64,000 bases of DNA from assembly GCA_900155495.1 (NCBI GenBank), contig FTLJ01000230.1, positions 62,001 to 126,000 of the forward strand. The letters run 5' to 3'. The notes below the pieces were generated by a model. That model was not told the DNA's origin, made no database searches, and was given only the letters and a program-made list of their open reading frames with translations. This DNA is from Porogramme epimiltina (lineage: Eukaryota > Basidiomycota > Agaricomycetes > Polyporales > Polyporaceae). This document shows, one piece after another, positions 46,996 to 62,293 of the stretch; within the stretch, counting starts at the first letter, position 1, and each line of letters starts with the position of its first letter. A program made the translations under genes and the position numbers.

Positions 46996-48764
46996 TCTTC
47001 CCGATCCCCGTCTTCGAATTCTTGTACAAAGACCGGTTTCTATACTGTGCTTTGCATTCACACTTGCCGGCGCACCTTTCAGTGTGGAGCATCATTGCGC
47101 GGTCAATGGATGTTCGTAGTTGACCGGATCGACAGACGCCGTGATATTGAGAGGCCCACGAGCCGAAAAAGTATCTCAGGGTGCTGCGCGCTGTGTGCGA
47201 CAATGATATATCAGCTCTCCTATCATCCTTCCAGCCTTCCACCCGAATTCTACCTCCTATTCTCTTCTCTCAGCGTCTTTAGCCCTGAAGTGGGCCATCT
47301 CAGCCCTTGTGGCTCAAGCTCTCAAGCGGAGCACTATGGCCATGGTACTTGTCCGAGAGTCCCGAGCGCAGGATGGGTTCTTCCAATCTGGTGAGTCCAT
47401 GTCTCAATGTGATCGTGTGTCGAAGAAGTTGCACCATTGCTGATTCGAACTACTTCGTTCGATACAGTTGTTTATGGGCCACAATGAGCAGGAGCCATGT
47501 GAACTCTTCCACAATCGTTGTGACACTCTTCGAGTGAATCTTGCGAGAAGGTGACCAACGCTACAAGCTTCCTGTCGTCAGCGTTCTACACCCACAAGGG
47601 TGAGCCTACTCCGGGCGTCTCAAATGAAAACTCCGGAGAACCTTCTGACTTGGAGACAGTGCCTGATAGAAGATCAAGGTAATTGTGGCCTTTGAGTCCC
47701 GTCGTAAGGCATTGTTAGCAAGCACGGAACGCCGACCTTCTACGTCCCATGTGTCTCTATGGCGGGCGGAGCAGTCTATGAAGTCACCCGACGTCATTCT
47801 GGTGGTAAACCTTTGCGTATGGGATAGAAATGGGCTACATCATTCTTTCACTGCTTCGATCTTCAGGACAGAGCTCGTGGCTCGATCTGAGCTATCCTTC
47901 AGGATTCTTGCACCGCACTTAGCGCCAACTACTCGCGCAGAACATGCTACATGCTACAGTACCCACTATACCTCGACGAGTACGAGAGCGACAGACTTTC
48001 ATGTCCATGCAGGTGTCGTCAGGCAATCAAGACTACGTCAACTCACATACCCGTGTTGCAAAGTTGAAACTATACTCGATGGTGAGTTGCAACCGTCGTG
48101 TGGTTCCTGAACGGTCACAGCATCTAACCGTAACCAACTTCAAGTTGCGAACATCGCGTCGTGGTAGCTTCAGCAGGTACAATTTCCGACGCCCTCGGGG
48201 TTCTATAGCGACATGCCGCCCGCAGTGGGTGCGTTCCCTCTTCACTTTGGTACCCGGGACACCATTCTCTGCTCCGTGTTCTAACACGACCCTTCTCCCA
48301 TCTCATTACCTTCTCCGCGCCAGCCTCCAAATCTTCCAAGCCGAACTTCCTAACGTCATGATTGAAGGAAGATCTAAACGAGGCCGCGACCAAGGGCCCC
48401 AGTTCGTCTCATAACTCCGACCCACATAGAACGTCTTTAAATTTTTGTAGTACGTGATATCATTCACCCTCCTGAGAACTCTATTTTAGAGCATCGAGCT
48501 AGCTTTAGAGAGAGCGCGGACTTAACCGGCACCTCACTCGAGACGACGCCGCTGCCAGTCTCGCACAGTCCGGGCTCGGGGCGCTGGAATGCCCTCAGAG
48601 GAGGCGGACTGTTGGTGCGCATCTCCCTCCTGACCCGCGGACAACGTACGAGCGAAAGAACTCGTGATTCGGTACCCCTTTTCATGCCCCTCAGCGGTCA
48701 TTACTTCCCTTGCCCTCCCCGACAAGACCGTGTGCGGCTATGCGTCGGTCACGGGTAAGCGTGA
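46996..48764. other. Gene-poor stretch
   Basis: About 1.8 kb with only short unmatched frames on both strands; no motif, tRNA or repeat recognised. It ends at the left border of repeat unit B. Confidence 0.45.
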
Positions 48765-50057
48765 ACCTTGAGGCGGTGCGAGGCGCTCAGCCACCACCCA
48801 GGTGTGCCCGAACGGTCCACGGCCCTGCCACCCATCGCGAATAGACATCCATACGTCAGAAAGGTTCTCAGCATCTCCGTAGGGCTGGAGCGGAGCGCGC
48901 GGGGCCCGTAAGTGCCACTGCGCATATTCGCATGACGTCCTCAGGGACACCGCAACTCGGACGCCGACGAAGTATAGTGATGTTGCGCGTCGGCGGTCAT
49001 GGCGTGCATCGCGCCATTGGTGAATGGCAGACTGTGGTCATTCATGTGCACCCGAGGAGCGTGGGCACGACAGTCGCATCTTGGAGTGGCTCCGGAGTCA
49101 CACGAGTCGTGGATGTCGCAGCACTCAGCCTCGCGCACGGGGAGGCTGTTCCTGTTGGTGGGCGGGCCGCCGCCCGCCCTGCCACCACTTGGAGAGAACG
49201 GCCTCCTGTGCGCAGAGGGCGGGGCGGGGCGGTGCTGAGCCCTGAAGACCCTATAGCTAGACTCGCGCGCTTCGCTCGGGGGAGGAAGTGAGAAGCCGAT
49301 CTGCATCGCCGCTTGAGGATGCAGTCGGCAGCGCGGAATGATTGGCGAGGAGCTCTTGCCTGTATAGGAACAAAGATTACTTAGCATCTTCAACTCAGAA
49401 GGCCTGACGGCCGAGATCGCCTTTAGCAAACTCTGAGGCATGCACTTTTCTGGGTCTTGATCATTGAAATGATCACTGATTCACTGAGAAGGATGGACTT
49501 CTAGGAAGTCCTCGGATTTCCGATGTTGTATAGGGGTAGTGTATTCGGCCAACGCGGACAGATCATAAAATATGCAAGGTCCGTGATTACATTGTTTGTA
49601 TGCCGCTTCGAGGAAAAGATGACCAAGCTAGAAGCGTATCTGTGACCGCAGGAGTGCGTGGAAGGGAATGCGGCGGAGTGGGATTGACTTCGCGCGTGGC
49701 AGCGAAGGAACTCGGACTTGACGGTCACGTCGGAGGACATCGAAGTAGATATGGCAATGTGGCATCCTGCATGGAGTGCAAAGTGTTAGAGCCCATGCGG
49801 ACAGCAGGGTCAAGGCATGCGTACGACTTCTGCGGTCTGTCATTGGAATGAAACGAATGTATTATTGTTATGGAGGGAGGGCCCAGATAGCAATACTAGA
49901 TAGGCAACAAACACCGGCTGGGGAATAGGATCATTATTAGAAAAGTCCTCGTGTGTGGGATGTATCATATGCAGTCCATTTCTTTCTCCGCAGGGGTTAT
50001 AAGTATGTGGATGACGCAAAGTGATCCGGGATAGTATGCAGCAACGATTTGGGTCAT

Positions 50058-50572
50058 TTAGCCGCGCTTGGCACACCCGGGGCAGAAACCGGCCATCTGA
50101 GGAGCTGTCATACGACCATGTGTTCAGTGCATGTCACGATTAACTCGGAAACACTAGACTCACAGTACTGCTGCGGGTGCTGACGGCTGCATCGCAACAG
50201 GTAGACAGTGAGCGCGATTCGTATTTAGTTCTAAACGCAGACGTACAACTGTTTGCAGGTCTGCTTGCAGGTTGCACCATGACAGGACTTCGGGTGCACA
50301 GGGCTGAATCTGCAGCGAGGACTTTCGCATGTTATCTTATAAGCAAAAGAGGTTAGTCAGTGTCATTCGGCGTATGCGGATAGACGCATTACTTGTTGGT
50401 CGGGCTAATGATAGTTGATGAGTTTCATGGTGGCAAAATTTTAAACGGAATGACGTACCATAGGGTAGACATGCCCGCATGACTCATATACGTAGCAAAC
50501 CCTGTTAAGCATATAAGCCATCGAGGATGGTGTACAAAGGGGGATGTGCACCCACTGGCGGAGGTAGCACAT
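50058..50572 (-). pseudogene. Small Cys/His-rich protein, copy B, last splice site altered
   Basis: Exons 50572-50556, 50501-50459, 50335-50247 and 50186-50164 correspond to those of copy A and keep the frame (MCYLRQ, YESCGHVYP, ITCESPRC, FRQHPQQY). Before the last exon the acceptor CACAG of copy A has become GATGG, so the conserved CPGC end can only be reached out of frame; the nearest upstream AG (ending at 50097) gives a long unrelated C-terminus. Either the copy is losing function or it makes a protein without the final CPxC pair. The middle exons are nearly identical to copy A, so the change is recent. Confidence 0.6.
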
Positions 50573-51631
50573 CTCGTTCAGGTCTCGAAGCAGGGAGGCA
50601 CTCGGGAGTGAGGGGCTTGCGGAGGAGGGATGAGTGGTGAGTAGAGTGAGCAGAGGATGAGACTCTTTATACAGCACATTCTGGCGGTGGCGGCTCAACA
50701 TATTGAGAATATTGGAAGGCCGGCGAGTTTACAGCGTCTCAGGTTGATGATGTTGCCGGAGTAGGGAGTTCCGGCAAGTTGACATGACTGCAAGTCAGAT
50801 TGAGAATTCGATGATGGCATAGACTAATAGGGGCGCCAGCCCCATGCGTCAATACGAGAAAGGGTCGATCCGCCGTGCACGGGATTGAGCGTCGAAGCAG
50901 ATGTTGCGAGAAGGAGAACGCCGGGGGCATCGCAGGGTATCCGATGAAATCTCACTCACGAGTACATCAGTCAGGAACGTACCATACCTCTATGGAGAGG
51001 ATAGAATCTCCGCGGCACGGCGGGCGTCACTACGATGGAGAGCAGGCGACAATTAGCGAGAGGGGCTAGTCTCCCACCATGGTAGTCGGGCCACCGTCAG
51101 CGTGGTCGACGTTGAGATAGGGTCACTGGCTAGTCGGACATGTCGGGTGCTTGGGGAAAAGCAGAACAGCAAATAGTCTGACAAATGTGTGTCACCGCAG
51201 TGCGTGAGCATGATAAGCTTGAAAACACCGCAAGGCGATAAATCCGCCACTGCGAGTGGGGTGAGAGAGACTCGGAAAGAGAGGCGGGGCGGGCGCCTGG
51301 CTGGGCTCGGGATGTGTCCACGTGGACGACGCGTGCGATGGCGGTGCGGCGCTCCCAAACCGATGCCCAAGCCCGGGCTCAAGTTTTCTCTGCAACAACA
51401 ATGCCCATACTTGGCCGACGCCCCGGTGCACGTTAGAGCACTGCAGAATCTCAAACGATGACAAAGTCAAGGGCCCGAGAAAGGCCTCCAAAAACTTTTG
51501 TAGATGACAAGGTCCGTGTCTTGTCGTCTTCGCCGCCTTCAGGCTCGCAGTGTGCCACCGTGGCTGACCCTGTTACTGCGACCCGGGCGCCACTCTTTTC
51601 GTGTAACACCGTCGACTGACAGAATGTCGCG

Positions 51632-52119
51632 ATGCATCTCGCGCTGAATGCAGCAGATGCCGTGGAAGAAAAAGCGCAATCCAAAATCAAGACACATCGC
51701 TCCAAGGTCTGCATCTTCCGCCGGCCCATGCTGAATGTAGCGCCGGATATTTACCAGGTAGCAGGCCTCCGCTCAGGCAGATGCGAACACGAGCGGGATA
51801 GTAGAACAGCGGTCGCGCGCATCCCCCTTGTCGTCGAAAGGAAGGCTCGTAAGTGATTGATCTCACCGCCCACTCGCATCGTGATGATCTTGATTTGCCA
51901 CCATTCCAGGAGCGTGCGAAGGCGGCCGTCGCGGCGCAGGCCGCTCGAGCCAAACGCGACAAGGCCCGGAAGCGCAAGAAAGCTCGGGCCTCGGCGGGCG
52001 AGGGAGTTGCAGGAGCCGCCAGCCACACTCAGCCGGAGACCCCCGCTCACAACGCGTCCGGCGTCGAGTCGGCCGAGGGCAACGTCACCGCAGGGAGGAA
52101 ACGCGTCCGATTCGGATGA
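51632..52119 (+). CDS. Small basic Ala/Lys/Arg-rich protein, copy B
   Basis: Exons 51632-51706, 51777-51848 and 51910-52119 give 118 residues: a helical start (ADAVEEKAQSKIKTHRSK), a Ser-rich middle exon, then ERAKAAVAAQAARAKR and KARKRKKAR, ending GRKRVRFG. Same splice sites as copy A. The frame is closed upstream by a TGA, supporting Met 51632 as start unless further exons exist. Basic composition suggests nuclear location; no domain recognised. Confidence 0.45.
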
Positions 52120-52200
52120 GTTGCTCACACCTGTTCCGCTGATCCGCCACAACACCATGGGCCGCAACTACGCAGCCCGTCGCCATTGGGCCTGCTTTCT

Positions 52201-53972
52201 CGCCGCGGGCAAGCGTTCTCCTGTGTAGAGCGCAACAGGCCTTTCCACGGCCCTGTATTCCGTCCGACCCGCAGCTTGAAGACCAACCGGCGGAATTTGT
52301 AGCGAGAGCCCTCCGGAGTGGAAATGCCCGCCCCCTGCTCACTTTCGAGAGACGTCTAGATAGCAGAAGCTTCCTTTGTGGCGTAAGGCTTGTGTACGTC
52401 TCACAGTGTACTCCATTTGTCAAATCTGAGCATGTGCTACTTACGCTCAAGTGTTCGGCTTCCTCAGTTCCTATAATCGGCTCCGACTGCTTACACTCTT
52501 CCGGACTACCTGGATGTTCAACTTTGATCCCAATCACACAGTCATGGTGTCCGACAATTTACCAGTATATCATGCGGACTGCTGAGAGATTCTATCCGGC
52601 GCCACCTATAATCTTTTCAAAGGATTACGGGAGGGTTAAGTGGACCGACAGATGACATCAGCAAAAACACTCACACGAGCCGAACGGGGATGTTCACAGA
52701 GCGCACACAGGCGCACACAGGTGTCCCAATGGGGCCATGAGCACTGGTCATAAGGGGTAGCTCCCTGCCAGTTGTGCGACGTAAATCTGCGCCGGCCTTC
52801 CACCAGTGCTCCCACCGGTGAGCAAACTCATCACCGAGGGGGTAGATACACGACCCGGGGTCACCACGTGTCAGGATTCCGGAAACCCTGTGAGCATCGC
52901 GGGGAAGCATGTTTCAGCCCCAGAACCGGTGTATCGCTTGCTCTGCACCTAAACGCTAACTCAGAGGGGTTGCAGGGTCTCCTGTTAGGACTACTATCCC
53001 CCTGCGGACTACTGTTCCCCTGCAGACTCAAGTTCAGGAGCACCGTTCCACTCGGGCTGTGTGTGAACTCCTACCGTCTTAGCCACCACGATGAGAATAC
53101 TACCAATGGGGATGGAGATCTCCGGTGATGCGTGTGGTTGCGAGTTGGTTCTAGAAACTTAGGTACACCGACACTATTCCGTGGAACACCTGGTGAGTTC
53201 CACTCTCAAGTGAGATGCGCGTTATAGTTGCGACTACTGAACGTGTGAAACACACAATCACAAAGTTCCATAACCGCTACCACCGGCGAATTATTCGATC
53301 GAGACCAGGTCATCGCATGGTTCAGCAAGCAAATTCAGTTCCTCCAACAGCAGTGCGAGATTAATCGCTGACTTTCGATGGACTCATGACCTCATACTTG
53401 GACCTCATCTTTCACTGTCGTGTGATTCGAGAATTGATTGTGGGCGCAAGTGTAGGACCTGCGCCCAGCCGCTGATTTCTAAATTCGACCAACTGAGGTG
53501 ATCGAAGACGCACGCGCGCTCCAGAGAATACTAATGCCGCCGGGCACTTCCACCTTTCAATTATGTATTATCTCTACTTATCCACGGGTAAGGCCGCGAG
53601 AAATTGTGGGCGATGTAAACTTGGCTGCAGCGGAAATTCCACCTTGAGGCTAGAGGCTGTGAGCATGAGCACCTCCGCTCTTCTCGGCCTCCTTTCCGTG
53701 CCCCCAACGCCCGACAACAGGAGGATACCACAATTGGGCATCCATTCGACTGCTCCGAACACCATGTTAGGAGTCCTGCGGGAATACGTACATACACACC
53801 ACATAATTTACATCACCATCTGCTCGCCGCATGCACGAAGGCGGGCGCGTCCGAACGCTGTGCCACCGTTCGCCGAGCCGTACAGCTCCGTGCACCTACG
53901 CCTAACACCCTCTCGTAGCTATCCCCGCCGACCCCGACGCGCCCCGTAGGCGCGCTAAATATCGAAAAATTA
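52201..53972. other. No supported gene
   Basis: Sequence between repeat unit B and the 3' end of the next minus-strand gene. Short frames only; no repeat or RNA recognised. Confidence 0.45.
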
Positions 53973-56180
53973 TTATCCGACATCGTCCGGGCTTGAGTCC
54001 CGTAGCCAGCCGGTGAAGTCCACATCACGTTCGAGCAACTCGCTCACTTGTTCGACGTGTCCCTCAACGTCAAACTGCGAACTGTAGCCCGCGCCAAAAA
54101 AGCCGCTACCCGCGCGCCCAAGCCCAGGCGCGCTGCCCTGAGACAACAGCGCAAATGGGGCCTCTGGGTTTCCGCTCGGGTCCGCCGCCGCTGCGCCGCC
54201 GGACTTTTGCGATGAAACGAAGCGAGGGGTGAATGCGCTTGGGTTCTGTGTAAACACGTGCGAGTGCGCTAGGACAAGCGGTGCGAGAGGCGACACGGGG
54301 GAGCGCGGGGCCCCACCGCCATCACCGCCCTCTTCGTCCGATTCTGACGAGCCCGACGCGGGTGAGGAGAAATAGGTCTTCGAAGGGGAGGGTTCAGGCG
54401 ACGATAGAGCGCGTTCGGACGCCGCGTCGCCGAGGGCTGGCAACTCGCTGTCGTCGCCCTCTCCTGGCTCGGCCCGATATTGGGCGCCTTTCCCGGTGGC
54501 AATGGCCCTGCTGTGCGGGGTATTCTTGCGCGAAGGAGGGCGGGGGCGTGGTTTTGAGCGGCGAGAGGTGGCGAGAAGCTCCGTGAGCGTCGGGAGAGGA
54601 TGTGTATCTGGGGTGGAGGGTACCGGAAGGCCTTTGGCGTTTCCCAACCCCTTTCCCTTCGACACGGGAGTCACAGGTGCCCCCGGGGGAGAGGAAGTCG
54701 GTGGGGGCGTCGAGGGCGGCACGGGCACTGGGACAGACATCATCGAAACATCCTGCGCGGCCGGCTGAGGAGGCGGATCGGTGCGCGCCCTCTTCGGAAC
54801 AGGACTGCGACCTGACAGCGAACGGGGAGAAGTGTCCATTCGGATGTCGTCGGGACTCGAATTGGGCGTCCGGGCTCGTTTTACGGGTATGTCCGCATGC
54901 GAGACCGGAGCCTGGCTAGAAGACGCTTGCTGCGGTCGCCGACGCTGGGGCCGAGATGCGTCAAACGATCTTGCAGAGAGGGGGGAAGATGGGGGCGGAG
55001 AACAGGGAGCGATAGGTTGTGGCTTGTGACGTCGGTCTCTCAGGGGTGGTGTAGATGTTTCCAACTGAGACGGGAACGAAGGGGGTAGGAATGACTGTGC
55101 ACGCGTGAGCCCGTCAATCTACGCGTTCATCCAGAAAGTGGGGAGACTCGCCTGCTCTGCAAGGTCGGTGATTCGTGGTGCCGGTGCAACATCCGTGGGA
55201 TCCCTGGCTGGTGCCGAGGAGGCAGGTTGGATGGGCCGCGGCAACGGGGCCGGAACCGCTGCAACTGCGGGAAGTTCATCTCTCGAAGGCGTGAGGGCTG
55301 GTATAGGGGGTGACTGCTTAGAGGGTTTGGACGAAGCGGCGCTGTCTCCTTTGGCAGATTGAACACTGGAGCGCTTCACCACGCGGAAACTGAGCGACGT
55401 CTGGACCTTGTCTCCCTGAGAAAGCGCTTCCTTCGCTTTACCCTTGTCGACCTTCGGGGACTGCGACGGATCGAGAGAGACCTGGGTATTTGGCAGGTTT
55501 TCGATGTTAGGCACTGTAACCACCTGCGCCTGCCACCGTTCCACCTTCTCCTGGATAGTCTTGGCCTTGTGCCGTGTCCCTGTCTTATGCTGCTCGGCCT
55601 CGGGTTCAAGAGCCCGCTCCTGTTCACCCGCGGTCTTGTCCCTGGGCAGCGCCTCGGGCTGCGAGGACTCCGCCGCAGGTTGATCGAAGTACTTGGACGT
55701 CCGAGGGACCTTCGACGGCGATTTAGACCGCTTTGCGCTCGCTTTCCTGTTCTTCCTCTCTGCCTCTTCCGAGACAGCCGTCTCCCACCTCCGTTCGTAC
55801 GCCTCCCATTCCCCCTCCGTCTCCGGTAGCTCCCATTTGAACCGTTTCCCGACGCGCGCCGCCCCATGTTTGTCACCAACACGCACCCTCTGTGCAGCGG
55901 TCACATATCGCCGCGACGTACACGCAAGGGTCGTCTTGCGTGTGAGGTAGCCCCACTTTGGGTTCGTCGTGTCCCCGCCGGCAACCTCCATGAGTGCGGT
56001 TACTGCCGCCTTGAGCTCTGCGACACGGCCATCCCCACTGGGTGATGACGGTCGCGAAGCAGGCACTAGCTCCTGGGGGAGCGCGGCGTAGTTGTCGCGC
56101 CTCAGTTGGAGGCGTTCGTGGAGGCTAAGTTCTTCGATCTCTGTCGATGTGGTTGTGGATGATGAAGAGACTGCGTTCAT
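53973..56180 (-). CDS. Unrecognised nuclear-looking protein, probable GC-AG intron
   Basis: Two exons, 56180-55152 and 55094-53973, give 716 residues. The first part has a charged block KRFKWELPETEGEWEAYERR and basic patches (KNRKASAKRSKSPSK); the second is Pro/Ser-rich with KRAR-type basic motifs and an acidic stretch, ending in a compact YSSQFDVEGHVEQVSELLERD block and WLRDSS. Read without splicing, the frame is broken by one in-frame TAG at 55119-55121; a 57-base intron with donor AG|GCGAGT and acceptor CACAG, with branch-like CTCAC, removes it in phase. The truncated copy at 26517-27855 shares donor and TAG. The gene may instead be two cistrons or use readthrough, but the same frame on both sides favours one protein. 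No family known to me; nuclear role inferred only from composition. Confidence 0.62.
55095..55151 (-). other. Predicted GC-AG intron
   Basis: Donor CAG|GCGAGT (55154-55146) fits the GC-type 5' splice consensus at all other positions; the acceptor is GCACAG. Length is 57 nt, divisible by three, with one in-frame TAG, so failure to splice would truncate the protein after about 354 residues. Confidence 0.55.
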
Positions 56181-56823
56181 AGCATATAGATGCGTCAAGG
56201 CCAGGATAATTAGTCGAATTGTGAGATAGAGCAATATCCAAAGAGTCTGCGCGAGTCGACAAGAAGTAGGAAGGACACAAGTCGCGGTCACGGGCAACCC
56301 CTGTGAGCGTCGAACCGCGTCTGGTGGCTTGCCTTTTCCGGCATGCTATTGTCCGCGTTAATTACGTAACAATAGCCGCCCCAAGCTTCAAGCCTCGTAT
56401 TCTTACCGTCAAATAAGTTTGCAGGTCTCGTGTACAAGTGTTGCAAAAGCAGCACTCCGCTTTGTGAAGCAATCAAGAATGCTCTAGTAAAGAAGAGAAA
56501 GGTAATCGTATGATACATATGATACAACTAGCTATGTCCTCGTCCCGCTTGCATGCATGCAGACCAGAGATGCGACGGCAGTTAATTATATGTGCACTAG
56601 GCGTCATAGCTTATTCGCTCAGAGAGGGTCTCGCAGATCATTGTGCGTATCATATCATAAAGTCATCGTCACCATAATCATAACCTCATTCGTGGCGCGA
56701 CAATCGCCGCCCTGTGCCGTGCCATACCCGGCACCATCATGATGAACCGGGGTTAGGCCTCCGGTGCGCCATCCGCCCCCCACCACGCGACCTGCACAGC
56801 GGTCGTGAGGGGGCTAGTAGCGG
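56181..56823. other. Intergenic, no gene seen
   Basis: Upstream region of the preceding minus-strand gene and 3' side of shugoshin. No gene, RNA or repeat recognised. Confidence 0.45.
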
Positions 56824-58820
56824 CTATACCGCCATACTGTGGCGGCGAACATCGTCGGCCTCCACCCTGCGCATGCTTGACGAGTGCACGCTACGCCGGC
56901 GGCCATCGACGGAACCCCAGGTGCCGGTAGTGGTGGTGGGGCGGCTGCCACCGAACTCGGCGTCGGCCTGCGCGCCCTCGCTCTCCTCTTCTTCATCGGG
57001 AGGCGTATATGCGCGAGACTTCTTGCGCCTCGCCGTGCCGCCGAACGCGCCCGCAGTATCACCGTCAGCATCAGCCGTATTGGAGGATGACGAGCGTGAG
57101 GACAGGGGCGGAGGTTCGTCGTAGGAGCCGGCGATCGAGGCTCGTTTCGACGACTGAGGGACCGGGTCTGGTTTACGCATTTTGCTACAGGGGATAGCGG
57201 ACATCAGACATGTGCATATGCTAAGGGGCTGGAAATAGGGACGTACGTGTTCAACTTGGGCTCGGCGTAGTTGATGCTCTTCCGAACTCTCCTCTCGCGT
57301 CCGCCGACCTCCGGCTCGGAGGTAACCGGTGGCGCTATTGGACTGGACGACCGCGGAGTAGGGAGTTGAGACGACGGCTTCGACGATGGCGCTGGGGTGG
57401 TTGCAGGAGTGGAAAGGAAGTTTCGTGTTGAGGTACTTGCGAGACTGGTGGCGGAGGTAGGAATATCAATATCCGACGTGCGTTGGCGCTCACGATCTGT
57501 GTCATGCGGAGAAAGGTGATACATGAAAACAGGTAGGGAGAAGGTTTGACGATGCACATGCATACCAGAGGTGGTGTCGATGAGAGGTAGGCTTGCCCGC
57601 GAGTTCGTGACATCCTTGAGCTTCAATTTGCCGCCCTCGATGATGTCTGAAGGATCTTCGGAGATGCGATGCTTTTTCCGCTCGCGTGGTCGAGGAACCT
57701 CAACAGGTGCGTCTGCGTCTGAATCGCGCGCCCGAACACTCTCCCTCTCCTTCTTGACCTTCCGCTCTCGCTTCATAACAGATTGCAGGATAGCCTCCAC
57801 CTCTTCTTCATCAGGTTCCCCAGGCGCTATTTCGTCCTCATCCGCTGCCCGTCGTGTAGGCGAACCAGGAACCGGACTTGGAGGGCGGTTGAGGTCATCG
57901 GTGGTCACGGTAGTGATTGACAGGCTTGTCAAGAGGCCACTCTGTCGGCGCGTAGGTCGACGCTTGCCAGTCTTCCCTAGCTCCTCGTCAAACTCAAACT
58001 TGATGACGTCGATGGGGGGTGGAGAAGGTGACTTGGTCAATGCAATGGGCAGGCGGCTGGAACTGGATGTCCTTGTCTTCGCCTTGCGCTTCCGAGCGAG
58101 CGGGCTCGGTTCCGGTTCGAGCTCTGGGTCCTCGGGAGAAGACATGACGGGTTCATCATGTTCGATAAGTACAGGAACTGTCGGGGCTCGGGCGATACGG
58201 TTTGGGGGAGGTGAGACGTTGGGATCTGGAATGGGTCGTTTCGCGCGGGGTGGATGGGGGTGATGTTCTGGGGTCGGTGTTCGGGAATGAGAAACTCCAA
58301 ATGACTTGCGAATGAGGCCAAATTGCTTCATGAGGGTGTGGGCCTTCATGATGCACGTCAGATAGATTTGGGTATAACGAATCGAAGAGACGCACCGCAG
58401 ACTCAGCATCCGCCAAAATCTTCTTTGACTTCTCTCTCTCCTTCTTCAGTTGCGAGGTAAGCGCAATCTCGGAGGCGCGAAGGCGGAGGTTCTCGACGTA
58501 AAGAGAGGATATCTGGGCATTGAGTTCTTCGATACGCGCGCTCAGGGTGGAGTTCAGCCTATCCCAGCCACATGTCAGACTCCCTGAACGCCCCCGCATC
58601 ATGTCTAGTAGTCGAAGCCAGCACTCACTTGGTTATATGCTTGTTCGCGAGGAGGAATTTCTTCTTGACTGCAGGGACCGCGGAGCGGAGGGCGTGAGTA
58701 AGGTGGTGTGGGACCGCGACGGAAGCCACGGGGCGGGGAGGGGGACGCACAGTTCTCGAATTCGAGGAGGGTATCGTTCTGCCTGGCATCAATGGACACC
58801 CGCGACTGTCGTCTGCTCAT
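56824..58820 (-). CDS. sgo1: Shugoshin
   Basis: Protector of centromeric cohesin, which in other eukaryotes recruits PP2A-B56 and binds phosphorylated H2A at pericentromeres. Six exons on the minus strand (58820-58751, 58668-58629, 58558-58396, 58343-57566, 57496-57247, 57184-56824) give 553 residues. The N-terminal coiled coil begins MSRRQSRVSIDARQND, continues KKKFLLANKHITKLNSTL and runs through LNAQISSLYVENLRLR, the shugoshin N-terminal domain. The C-terminal SGO motif RRVRKSINYAEPKLNTKMRK is split by the last intron (57246-57185). Between lie Pro- and acid-rich linkers. Both diagnostic ends are intact. Divergent from the Prp4 kinase gene across a 350-base shared upstream region. Confidence 0.93.
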
Positions 58821-59170
58821 CGCGGCCTATAGCGAGCGAAGGGGCCGCGGTGTCGTCGTCGTCGGGGTCGTGGGCGGTGGTTGTTGTTCGAGTTCGCGTG
58901 GTCGGGCGCCCATTAGCGTGAGCCAATCGCGCGATGGTTCGGATCCGGTATGATTTTGGTTCGACTCGCAAACTCTCTTAGTTCAGCTCGCATTGCAAGC
59001 TGAACCAACCACGTGGTCCGGGTGGAATGAAGCGCCAGCTTGCATCACAGCTTCAAGACTCTTTGACTCAAGTCTTCCATATCCGCCGCCTTTGCCCGCC
59101 CTCCTCAGACACAACGAGCCCTTCCTCTTCATCGTGCGGTGCCCCGTAAACCACAATCGTCTTTAGAGAC
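58821..59170. promoter_or_regulatory. Bidirectional promoter region, shugoshin / Prp4 kinase
   Basis: The 350 bases between divergent start codons must hold both promoters. No canonical TATA box is obvious, as is common for housekeeping fungal genes. Confidence 0.5.
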
Positions 59171-61879
<2,709 letters not shown>

Positions 61880-62293
61880 GTGGGCGGTTACTATATTATG
61901 TTAGAGAGGAACGCTACGGATGCAGTCGGACGTCTGGTGCCCTGGTAGTGTGTCTTAGCCCTAATAATGGACGAGCCTAATATCACGTTTTCACATGCTG
62001 CGTAACTGAGGAAGGTCGAATCTCTCACAGAAGGTCATATGAACTCTGGGGAGACCAGCGCTCGTGCTATTCAACGCCAAAAAGAACTCAAAGAGTGTCA
62101 TGCGGACCGCGGCGGAGCCGTTCGGAACGCCGCACCACTCTGCGTTTCGCCCACGGCTGCGACCCGGGAAGATATCAACACAGTCTTACGGCTGTGAGAG
62201 AAGCCGACCAGGATCGCTGTGACCCCGCATAGCACAGTGCCAATCGCCCACTGCTCAGGATCGACCCCATCCGATAGCCCTGCAGAAGACGCG
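61880..62293. other. Intergenic, no gene seen
   Basis: Prp4 3' end and the promoter of the cyclase-like gene. The open frame continues upstream of the proposed cyclase start, but sequence there is not protein-like. Confidence 0.5.

Larger units (their letters stand above)
48765..52200 (+). repeat. Repeat unit B (3.4 kb, direct copy of unit A)
   Basis: Collinear with 27861-31340 in the same orientation, beginning CCTTGAGGCGGTGCGAGG. Blocks of high similarity (48769-48905, 50200-50800, 51600-52000) alternate with diverged parts. It lacks the MITE-like insertion of unit A and has different sequence at 51220-51420. It carries copy B of the Cys/His-rich gene and copy B of the basic-protein gene. 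Confidence 0.88.

Noticed and set aside
55065..55121. Two separate genes divided by the TAG at 55119-55121, or programmed stop readthrough
   Set aside because: The second part has no ATG near its start and lies in the same frame; a GC-AG intron explains it more simply. Readthrough is not excluded but has no specific sequence support.
62219..62293. Upstream in-frame Met for the cyclase-like gene
   Set aside because: The extra residues are not family-like; the conserved N-terminus starts just after Met 62294.
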